This document shows, piece by piece, positions 8,365 through 15,720 of a DNA stretch of 64,000 nt. The notes beneath the pieces were generated by a model that did no database searches, was not told the DNA's origin, and worked only from the letters and a program-made list of their open reading frames with translations. Numbering within the stretch: the stretch's first letter is position 1; the number at the start of each line of letters is the position of its first letter. The translations under genes were made by a program, and so were the position numbers. The stretch lies in the NCBI GenBank assembly GCA_964485405.1, contig CAZAJG010000005.1:1-64000 (forward strand), written 5' to 3'. This DNA comes from CAKZNE01 sp964485405 (GTDB lineage Bacteria > Bacteroidota > Bacteroidia > Flavobacteriales > Schleiferiaceae).

Positions 8365-9540
8365 ATGAAAAAGATATTCACTTTAATCGTAGCCGCTACC
8401 ATTTTGGCATCTTGCGGAAACACAGCCAAAAAAGAAGACGGTTTATCCATTGATCAAGTGATCGAAGGAAAGGATTTAACCGCCATTAAAGCCAAAAAAG
8501 ATGAGGTTTTGGTTGAGTACAACAAAATCTCTGATGATATCTCAAAGCTAGACAAGGCTATTGAGAAGTTGGATACTGTTAAAAAGCTTCCAATTATCAC
8601 TGCTTTTACCGTTCAAAAAAATCAATTCAAACATTACATCGATATCCAAGGAGATGTGGCCACGCGTCAAAACGTGATCATTTCGCCAGAGGTACAAGGT
8701 GGAATGCTGAAAGAGATTTTAGTAAACGAAGGAGATCGTGTAAGTAAAGGACAGCTTTTGGCCAGAATCGATGATGGAGGTTTGCGCCAGCAACTGGCTC
8801 AAGCCGAAGCTCAAGCTGAATTGGCTAAAACCACCTTTGAAAGACAAGAGCGTTTGTGGGAGCAAAAAGTAGGATCAGAGATACAGTTCTTACAAGCAAA
8901 AACAAACAACGCTGCTGCGCAAAAACAAGTAGAACAGCTTAAAATACAATTAGGAAAAAGTAGCGTTAGAGCTCCTTTTAGTGGAGTTATTGACGACATT
9001 ATTGCCGAGCAAGGCGAAGTAGTTGGAACCGGCTCTCCTTTAATGCGTATTGTAAACTTGAGCAATATGTATGTAAAAGCTGAGGTTCCAGAAACCTACT
9101 TAGGAAGAATTAAAGAAGGAAGCGAAGCGCAAGTAGAAATGATGTCTTTAGGTAAAGCGGAAGACAGCAAAGTAAGACAAGTAGGGAACTTTATTAACCC
9201 TGCAAACCGTACTTTTTCTATTGAAGTGCCGGTGTCAAGTTTTGATGGTGCCGTTAAGCCAAACCTTACGGTGAACTTAAAATTAAACGACTATCAAAAT
9301 GAGGAGGCGCTTCTTATTCCTGATGATATTATCCAAGAAAATGCACGTGCTGAGAAGTATGTATTTGTACTGGAAAACAGAAAAGGAGATGAGGCCAAGT
9401 TGAAAAAGGTTGAAATCAAAACCGGCTATTCTTACGGAGATAAAATTGAAGTGCTCAGTGGTATTTCTGAAGGAACGGTATTGGTACATGAAGGCGCAAA
9501 AAGCATGCGTGACGGCCTTAAAGTAAAGGTGAAATCATAA
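8365..9540 (+). CDS. RND efflux adaptor (periplasmic membrane-fusion lipoprotein)
   Basis: 391 residues. The signal peptide ends in a lipobox, LAS-C, with Cys17 as the lipidated residue, so the protein is anchored to a membrane facing the periplasm. After a charged coiled coil (about 40-70) come a biotinyl-lipoyl-like half (VQGGMLKEILVNEGDRVSKG), an alpha-hairpin (about 130-190), the second lipoyl half (IRAPFSG-type, here VRAPFSGVIDDIIAEQGEVV) and a beta-barrel/membrane-proximal domain. This is the HlyD/AcrA architecture. It links the RND permease to the TolC protein encoded on either side. Confidence 0.94.
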   Translation: MKKIFTLIVAATILASCGNTAKKEDGLSIDQVIEGKDLTAIKAKKDEVLVEYNKISDDISKLDKAIEKLDTVKKLPIITAFTVQKNQFKHYIDIQGDVATRQNVIISPEVQGGMLKEILVNEGDRVSKGQLLARIDDGGLRQQLAQAEAQAELAKTTFERQERLWEQKVGSEIQFLQAKTNNAAAQKQVEQLKIQLGKSSVRAPFSGVIDDIIAEQGEVVGTGSPLMRIVNLSNMYVKAEVPETYLGRIKEGSEAQVEMMSLGKAEDSKVRQVGNFINPANRTFSIEVPVSSFDGAVKPNLTVNLKLNDYQNEEALLIPDDIIQENARAEKYVFVLENRKGDEAKLKKVEIKTGYSYGDKIEVLSGISEGTVLVHEGAKSMRDGLKVKVKS

Positions 9541-9545
9541 AGGGA

Positions 9546-9605
9546 AATGCTTACAGATTTGGGTAGAAATATCCAGGTTTTAGCCTAACCGTATTTCAAA
9601 GCATT
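9546..9605 (+). promoter_or_regulatory. Inverted repeat spanning the adaptor-RND gap
   Basis: AATGCTT at 9546-9552 and AAGCATT at 9599-9605 are perfect complements at the two ends of the 65-bp gap, the second touching the ATG of the RND gene. Between them GGTT/AACC arms enclose a smaller loop. The mRNA leader could fold and mask the start codon. Function is inferred only. Confidence 0.3.
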
Positions 9606-12600
9606 ATGGAAAATAAGATTAAAAAGTATTTTAAAATATCCTCCTGGGCCATTGACAACCGCCAAACGGTTTTCGTAATCATGGCCATCCTTTTGGTAGG
9701 GGGAGTAATGTCCTACATGGGCATGCCTCGCGAATCATTTCCTGAGGTAATCGAATCTAAAATATATGTCAGCTCTATATACCCAGGTAACTCTGCGGAA
9801 GATGTTGAGAAGTTGATCTCTAAGGAGATTGAAGATGAAGCAAAGAACATTAGTGGTGTAAGTAAGATTACCTCCACTTCTTTGCAAGACTACTCCATGA
9901 TTATTGTGGAGTTTGAAGACGATATTACCCCGGACGAAGCAAAGGTTAAGGTGCAGGAAAAGGTAGACATGGTAAAGGCTGGTACCGACTGGCCCACACT
10001 AGATGGTGGTGCTAAGGTAGATCCTTTGGTGTTTGACCTAAACTTTGCGGAGGCCGTGCCCATCATGAACATTAACCTTACCGGAGACTTTACCAAGCAA
10101 CAGTTGAAGAAGTACGGAGAGTACTTAGAAGACAAGATTGAAAACTTGGTAGAGATTAAAGAAGTTAATATTCGTGGAGTAGAGAATAAGGAAGTAGAGG
10201 TAGCTGTAGATATTTATAAAATGACCGCTTCGGATGTTACCTTCAATCAAATCCTTCAAGGTATTCGAAATGAAAATGTAACCATCTCAGGAGGTAACAT
10301 CGTAAACAACAATGTAAAACGAAACATTCGTGTAATTGGAGAAATCTCCGAGCCTGCAGATTTAAAAAACATTGTAGTTAAAAACGAAGAAGGAGTTATC
10401 TACTTGAAGGATGTTGCTGAGGTTTACTTTAGAGAAAAAGACCCAACCACATACGCCAGAGAGTATACCAACCCCGTTGTGATGCTTGACGTAAATAAGA
10501 AGAGTGGTAAAAACATGATTGAAGCTTCGGAAAAGATTGCGGAGATCATTAAAGACGCTCAAGAGAATATTCTTCCTGAGAACCTTTCACTTACGGTAAC
10601 AAACGATCAATCTACACGCACAGAAGCTCAGGTAGCAGAATTAGAAAACAGTATCATTTTTGGGGTACTGCTGGTCGTAGGCGTATTGATGTTCTTCTTA
10701 GGATTTAGAAATGCCATTTTCGTGGGTATCGCTATTCCACTGTCTATGTTAATGTCTTTTATCCTCCTTTCCAGTATGGGGCTTACCCTCAATACCATGG
10801 TGCTATTTGCCTCGGTAATGGGGCTAGGTATGCTCGTGGATAATGGAATTGTGGTAGTTGAAAATGTATACCGTTTAATGGATCAAGGCGTGCCTAGGTT
10901 TGAAGCAGCAAAACAAGGGGTGGGTGAAATTGCCTGGCCTATTATTGCTTCTACAGCTACTACACTGGCAGCCTTCCTACCTTTAGGGTTGTGGCCAGGC
11001 GTAATGGGTAAGTTTATGATTTACTTCCCGCTTACCTTAAGTACCGTATTAGGATCTTCCTTATTTGTGGCCTTGGTTATTAACTCCATGTTGACTTCAG
11101 CTTTCATGAAAACAGAAGAAAGTGAAATGACAACTAAATCTTTGACCCGCATTAGCGGAGCTTTAGGAGGGTTTGGAATTTTGCTAGCTGTTTCTGGAGC
11201 GATTGAGAATAATGGTGCGATCTTGTTGTTTGGGAGTATAGGAACGCTAGCGGGTGTTGTAATGTCCTTTTTAGGATGGTTAAACCGATCTAAAACAGCT
11301 TTGTTAAAAAGAGGTTTAGGTATACTCGCCATGGGTATTGTGCTATTGATTTTAGGAGGAGCAGGATCTCCAGGAGCCCTTACCGGTTTTGGAACCTTGT
11401 TTATTCTATTAGCGGTATTGTTGTGGCTGCACAAGTTTTTACTTCTTCCATTATCCAACAGGTTCCAGTACAAGTGGCTTCCGGCTTTAGAGTCCTTTTA
11501 TGCCCGTTTTCTAGGTAGCGTTTTAAAAGGCTGGAGAGCGTATGCGCTTTTCTTTGGCGTATTTGCTTTACTGATTTTCTCTTTTGTTGTATTCGTTCTT
11601 GCTCAGCCTAAAGTGGAGTTTTTCCCAGATAATGAGCCAAACCAGGCTATTGTTTATATAGAATACCCAGAGGGAACGGATATTGAAAAGACAAGGGTTA
11701 TTACGGAAGAAATTGAGGAGAAGGTAATAGCTGTGTTGAGTGATTATATAGTTACCGAAAACGATGAGCCTTATAACTATATGGCAGAATCGATTATTTC
11801 GCAAGTAGGTCAAGGAGCAGGGAATCCACAGACTGACGGAGGGTCGCAAAACGAAACACCTCAAAAAGGTAAAGTAACGGTTTCGTTCCGCGAGTTTAAG
11901 TACAGAAGAGGTATTGCCAGTAGCGGTGTTTTAACGGATATTCGAAAGGCTGTATCTGGCTATGCTGGAGTTTCTGTAATTGTAGATAAAGATCAGCAAG
12001 GTCCACCAGCCGGTTATCAAATCAATTTGGAAGTAAAAGGAGACGATTACAACCAGTTGTATGATATCGCCAATAACCTTCGCGAAGAAGTGAATGCTTC
12101 TGGGATTCAGGGTATTGAGGAGCTTAAGCTAGACGTGAGCATCAATAAACCAGAAATGGAGGTTTACGTGGATCGTGAAAAAGCAGGTAAGCTAGGTATC
12201 AGTACGGCTCAAATTGGTCAGGCGCTTAGAACTTCGATTTACGGGCAGGAGGCTTCCACTTACAAAGATGGAAAAGACGATTTTAAGATCAATGTGAGAT
12301 TGAATGAAGACAGCCGGTACGATGAAAATGCTTTGTTTAATCAATACATTTCCTTTAAAGATCAAAACAGCGGTAAGCAGAAGAGAATCCCGATTTCATC
12401 GGTTGTTTCCAGAAGAAATACGGCTACGTTTAGCTCTATTAAGCGTAAAGATTCCAAAAGGGTGATTACCATTTATTCCAATGTATTGGAAGGCTTTAAC
12501 GCCAACGAAGTGGTAGCTAAGATTGAAAATGTAGTTCAAGGAATTGATTTGCCTGACGGAGTTACCTACAAGTTTACAGGAGAACAAGAAGAGATGGCTA

Positions 12601-13241
12601 AGAACATGGCCTTCTTATCTAAAGCCTTACTTATGGCAGTTGCCTTAATTATGCTTGTGATTGTAGCGCAGTTTAATTCCATTTCTAAGCCGATTATTAT
12701 TCTTTCGGCCGTAGTGTTGAGTTTTATTGGAGTGCTGTTTGGGCTGGTATTATCCGGGTCAAGCTTCGTAGTTATCATGACTATGTTAGGGATTATATCA
12801 CTAGCAGGTATTGTGGTGAACAATGCGATTGTACTGATCGATTATACGCAACTTCTTATTGATAGAAGAAAAGCAGAATTAGGCTTAGGCGATCGCGACT
12901 TGCTTACTAGAGAAGACTACTTTGATGCGATTGTTGCAGGTGGTAAATCGCGTTTGCGTCCGGTACTACTAACGGCTATCACCACTATTTTAGGTCTTAT
13001 CCCGTTAGCTATTGGATTCAACATCGACTTCTTTAGTTTATTCACAGAGTTTGATGCCAAAATTTATTTTGGTGGAGATAACTCCATCTTCTGGAAGCCT
13101 ATGTCGTGGACCATTATATATGGTTTAACGTTTGCTACTTTCTTAACGCTGGTAATTGTTCCAGTAATGTTCTATCTATTAAATAGAGCAAAAGTGAGGT
13201 TTGCGGAAAACAAAAAAGAAAATGTTAAAATTTCGGGCTAA
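9606..13241 (+). CDS. RND-family efflux transporter permease with extra membrane segment block
   Basis: Inner-membrane proton-driven pump of the AcrB/HAE-type superfamily. Two homologous halves are clear: TM1 at about residues 18-36, a periplasmic porter domain, then TM2-6 with VMGLGMLVDNGIVVVENVYR, and the second half from about residue 640, with TM7 and the closing TM bundle LGIISLAGIVVNNAIVLIDY. At 1211 residues it exceeds the usual 1030-1060. The surplus sits mainly at residues 508-624, between TM6 and TM7, and holds four hydrophobic stretches (518-533, 538-559, 571-588, 592-614). An even number keeps the topology. Last gene of the tetR-tolC-adaptor-RND cluster; a strong terminator follows. 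Confidence 0.95.
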   Translation: MENKIKKYFKISSWAIDNRQTVFVIMAILLVGGVMSYMGMPRESFPEVIESKIYVSSIYPGNSAEDVEKLISKEIEDEAKNISGVSKITSTSLQDYSMIIVEFEDDITPDEAKVKVQEKVDMVKAGTDWPTLDGGAKVDPLVFDLNFAEAVPIMNINLTGDFTKQQLKKYGEYLEDKIENLVEIKEVNIRGVENKEVEVAVDIYKMTASDVTFNQILQGIRNENVTISGGNIVNNNVKRNIRVIGEISEPADLKNIVVKNEEGVIYLKDVAEVYFREKDPTTYAREYTNPVVMLDVNKKSGKNMIEASEKIAEIIKDAQENILPENLSLTVTNDQSTRTEAQVAELENSIIFGVLLVVGVLMFFLGFRNAIFVGIAIPLSMLMSFILLSSMGLTLNTMVLFASVMGLGMLVDNGIVVVENVYRLMDQGVPRFEAAKQGVGEIAWPIIASTATTLAAFLPLGLWPGVMGKFMIYFPLTLSTVLGSSLFVALVINSMLTSAFMKTEESEMTTKSLTRISGALGGFGILLAVSGAIENNGAILLFGSIGTLAGVVMSFLGWLNRSKTALLKRGLGILAMGIVLLILGGAGSPGALTGFGTLFILLAVLLWLHKFLLLPLSNRFQYKWLPALESFYARFLGSVLKGWRAYALFFGVFALLIFSFVVFVLAQPKVEFFPDNEPNQAIVYIEYPEGTDIEKTRVITEEIEEKVIAVLSDYIVTENDEPYNYMAESIISQVGQGAGNPQTDGGSQNETPQKGKVTVSFREFKYRRGIASSGVLTDIRKAVSGYAGVSVIVDKDQQGPPAGYQINLEVKGDDYNQLYDIANNLREEVNASGIQGIEELKLDVSINKPEMEVYVDREKAGKLGISTAQIGQALRTSIYGQEASTYKDGKDDFKINVRLNEDSRYDENALFNQYISFKDQNSGKQKRIPISSVVSRRNTATFSSIKRKDSKRVITIYSNVLEGFNANEVVAKIENVVQGIDLPDGVTYKFTGEQEEMAKNMAFLSKALLMAVALIMLVIVAQFNSISKPIIILSAVVLSFIGVLFGLVLSGSSFVVIMTMLGIISLAGIVVNNAIVLIDYTQLLIDRRKAELGLGDRDLLTREDYFDAIVAGGKSRLRPVLLTAITTILGLIPLAIGFNIDFFSLFTEFDAKIYFGGDNSIFWKPMSWTIIYGLTFATFLTLVIVPVMFYLLNRAKVRFAENKKENVKISG

Positions 13242-13329
13242 ACTTTAACATTTAACGTTGATGTTTTGGTCTGGTATTTGCTTTATGATATACAAATAAA
13301 TGGAGATGAGAGTTCTTCTCATTGAAGTT

Positions 13330-13372
13330 GGTTTTAAGGTTAAATTAGGTTAAGGTTTGGTTAATTGGTTGA
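13330..13372. repeat. Helically spaced GGTTAA repeats
   Basis: GGTTAA occurs at 13338-13343, 13348-13353 and 13359-13364, with GGTTGA at 13367-13372 and GGTTTTAA at 13330. Spacings of 10, 11 and 8 bp are close to one helical turn. The array lies in the untranslated tail after the RND gene, just before the terminator. No known site family is recognised. Confidence 0.4.
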
Positions 13373-13374
13373 CC

Positions 13375-13410
13375 AGGAGTCCCGGAGAGGTCCGGGACTC
13401 CTTCTTTTTT
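13375..13410 (+). terminator. Strong intrinsic terminator after the RND gene
   Basis: Perfect 12-bp stem AGGAGTCCCGGA / TCCGGGACTCCT around a GAGG loop, followed by TCTTTTTT. It closes the efflux cluster about 135 bp after the RND stop. Confidence 0.92.
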
Positions 13411-13436
13411 ACACCTATTTATACAAAAGCCTTTGA

Positions 13437-13444
13437 TACATTTG
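13437..13444 (+). promoter_or_regulatory. Candidate dxs promoter, -7 element
   Basis: TACATTTG matches TAnnTTTG and lies 19 bp before the GTG start, right after the terminator. No clear TTTG at -33. Confidence 0.5.
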
Positions 13445-13463
13445 CAGCTTACTATTTTTTAAA

Positions 13464-15104
13464 GTGCGTAAGTATCCAGTTCTAGATCATATTAATCTCC
13501 CCAAAGACTTAAAAAGCTTATCCGTTGACGAACTCATTGCGTTGGCTAAGGAGCTCCGCTTTTTTGTACAGGAAACCACTCAAACGAAGGCAGGCCACAT
13601 AAAGTCGAGCTTTGGTGTGGTAGAGCTTACGCTTACTTTACATACTGTTTTTAATACTCCAGAAGACATCCTGATATGGGATGTAGGCCATCAAGCTTAC
13701 ATACATAAGGTTTTAACCGGAAGAAAAGCAGCGTTTCATACCAATAGAAAAATAAAGGGCATTAGCGGCTTTACAAAACGTAGCGAAAGCGAATACGATC
13801 CGTTTGGAGCAGGGCACTCTTCTACATCCGTATCTGCAGCTGTGGGTTTTGCAGAGGCTGCAAAAATGGCGGGAATTTCTCGCCAACACATTGCCGTAAT
13901 TGGGGATGGAGCGTTTACAGGAGGAGAGTGCTTTGAAGCTATAAACTACCTAGGGAGTAGAGAGCTAGAAGTTCTGATCGTTTTAAACAACAATGAATCT
14001 TCCATTGACAAAAATGTAGGAGCACTATCTGAGCAAGGTCAATATCAGCAATATTGTCAGGCATTAGGGATTGCTTATTTAGGGGAAGTGAATGGTCATG
14101 ATCTTCCGGATCTGCTAGAAGGTATGGAAAGCGCAAAGAAGGCAAAAGGACCGAGACTCATTAAGGTAAATACACAAAAAGGAAAAGGCTGGATTGAACC
14201 GGTTCAATCCAAGCATTCAAAGAGTATAAGCTTTCAACAAGTATTTGCGGAAACCCTAATAGAACTAGCTGAAGAAAACCCTAAAATAGTTGCGATTAGC
14301 CCTGCTATGTTATCCGGGAGTAGCTTAAATCATTTTCAACAACGTTTTCCGGATCGTACTTTTGATGTAGGCATCGCAGAACAACATGCTGTAACGATGG
14401 CAGCAGGTTTGGCCGCGGCAGGTTATATTCCTGTTTGCCATCTGTATTCCACTTTTGCTCAACGGGCTTACGATCAAATCATTCACGATGTAGCCCTTCA
14501 AAATTTGCCGGTAATTTTCACTTTAGATCGTGCAGGCTTAGTGGGTGAAGATGGAGCTACCCACCATGGAGCTTTTGATGTAGGTTTTTTAAACACCATC
14601 CCTGGCTTGGTAATAAGCGCACCTATGGATGGAAGTGATTTGAAGGAATTGCTGGCAGCAGCCATACAAAGTCAAAAACCATTTGTTATACGTTATCCAA
14701 AAGGGATAACCAATCTTAGCGCTAAACCCGTAAAAGGTGATTTATCTTGCCTTCAAAGGGGAGAAGGAGTAGCGGTTATTTCTTTTGGAGCTATTGGTGT
14801 AGAAACAGCTGAGGCCGTTAAAGGAAAAGAGGTTTCTCACTATAAGCTACTTTACCTAAAACCTTTGAACGAGGAAAAAATCAAAGAGATTTTTACTGCC
14901 TATGAAACCATAATTACGGTAGAAGAAAACTCTGCCGCAGGAGGATTAGGCAAAAAACTAAGTTCTTTAAAGAGCCATTGGAATAGCTCAGTAGAGATCA
15001 AAAGTTTAAGTCTTCCAGATCAGTTTGTAGAACATGGAAAACGATCCGAACTTTTAAAAGAAGTAGGGTTGAATGTTGAAGCCATACGTGCTCAACTAAA
15101 TTAG
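13464..15104 (+). CDS. dxs: 1-deoxy-D-xylulose-5-phosphate synthase, short form
   Basis: Thiamine-diphosphate enzyme joining pyruvate and glyceraldehyde 3-phosphate, the first step of the MEP isoprenoid route and a source for thiamine and pyridoxal. 546 residues; GTG start. Visible signatures: AGHIKSSFGVVELT (His45), IWDVGHQAYIHK, ThDP motif GDGAFTGGECFEAIN (147-161), LNNNESSIDKNVGALS, and the transketolase middle domain VGIAEQHAVTMAAGLAAAGY with LYSTFAQRAYDQIIHDVALQ. Compared from memory with the 620-residue E. coli enzyme, about 50 residues are missing after NVGALS, where the helical lid normally lies. The active-site residues remain, so DXS is a firm call; a diverged transketolase is less likely. 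Confidence 0.88.
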   Translation: MRKYPVLDHINLPKDLKSLSVDELIALAKELRFFVQETTQTKAGHIKSSFGVVELTLTLHTVFNTPEDILIWDVGHQAYIHKVLTGRKAAFHTNRKIKGISGFTKRSESEYDPFGAGHSSTSVSAAVGFAEAAKMAGISRQHIAVIGDGAFTGGECFEAINYLGSRELEVLIVLNNNESSIDKNVGALSEQGQYQQYCQALGIAYLGEVNGHDLPDLLEGMESAKKAKGPRLIKVNTQKGKGWIEPVQSKHSKSISFQQVFAETLIELAEENPKIVAISPAMLSGSSLNHFQQRFPDRTFDVGIAEQHAVTMAAGLAAAGYIPVCHLYSTFAQRAYDQIIHDVALQNLPVIFTLDRAGLVGEDGATHHGAFDVGFLNTIPGLVISAPMDGSDLKELLAAAIQSQKPFVIRYPKGITNLSAKPVKGDLSCLQRGEGVAVISFGAIGVETAEAVKGKEVSHYKLLYLKPLNEEKIKEIFTAYETIITVEENSAAGGLGKKLSSLKSHWNSSVEIKSLSLPDQFVEHGKRSELLKEVGLNVEAIRAQLN

Positions 15105-15691
15105 GACCGGAGCTCCATTAAGCGAGCCACGTATTTACCTACAATATCGAATTCAAGGTTTACCTCATCTCCAACTTTAATGTCTCTGAAAGATGTATTC
15201 TTGTAGGTGTAAGGAATAATGGCTACCGAGAAAGAGTTTAGTTCAGAATCAACAACCGTTAAGCTTACTCCATTAATACAAATGGAGCCTTTTTGTACGG
15301 TTACATGATTTTCAGAAGCTTTATAACTGAAGTGAAACCTCCAGCTTCCATTTTCATTCTCCACCTTTTCACAAACACCAACTTGATCTACGTGACCTTG
15401 CACAATATGGCCGTCTAAGCGAGCCCCTATTTGAGTACACCGTTCTAGGTTCACCACATTTCCAACGGCTAAGTGCTTCATATTAGAGCGTTGTAAGGTT
15501 TCATCAATAGCGGTAACGGTATATTGATTTCCTTCAATATGAACAACCGTTAAGCACACGCCATTATGCGCAACACTTTGGTCAATTTTAAGCTCTGATG
15601 TAATGGAGCTGGAGAAGGTGAAATGAATATTAGTATGCTCTTTTTTAATCTGCTCAACCGTGGCAAGCGTCTCAATAATTCCTGTAAACAT
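15101..15691 (-). CDS. ribE: Riboflavin synthase, alpha chain
   Basis: Dismutates two 6,7-dimethyl-8-ribityllumazine molecules into riboflavin. 196 residues made of two lumazine-binding repeats: MFTGIIETLATV with SVAHNGVCLTVV (first half) and LDGHIVQGHVDQVGV with GSICINGVSLTVV (second half). The N-terminal MFTGI is the family hallmark and fixes the start. It lies 29 bp after the type B surface-protein gene on the same strand and overlaps the convergent dxs stop by 4 bp. No FMN riboswitch fits in the short upstream gap. Confidence 0.96.
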   Translation of the reverse strand: MFTGIIETLATVEQIKKEHTNIHFTFSSSITSELKIDQSVAHNGVCLTVVHIEGNQYTVTAIDETLQRSNMKHLAVGNVVNLERCTQIGARLDGHIVQGHVDQVGVCEKVENENGSWRFHFSYKASENHVTVQKGSICINGVSLTVVDSELNSFSVAIIPYTYKNTSFRDIKVGDEVNLEFDIVGKYVARLMELRS

Positions 15692-15720
15692 TAGAGATTA
15701 ATCGGTATTAAAAGTGGGTT

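Noticed and set aside
15692..15720. FMN riboswitch upstream of ribE
   Set aside because: Only 29 bp separate ribE from the upstream gene, too short for the aptamer, and no conserved RFN sequence is visible.
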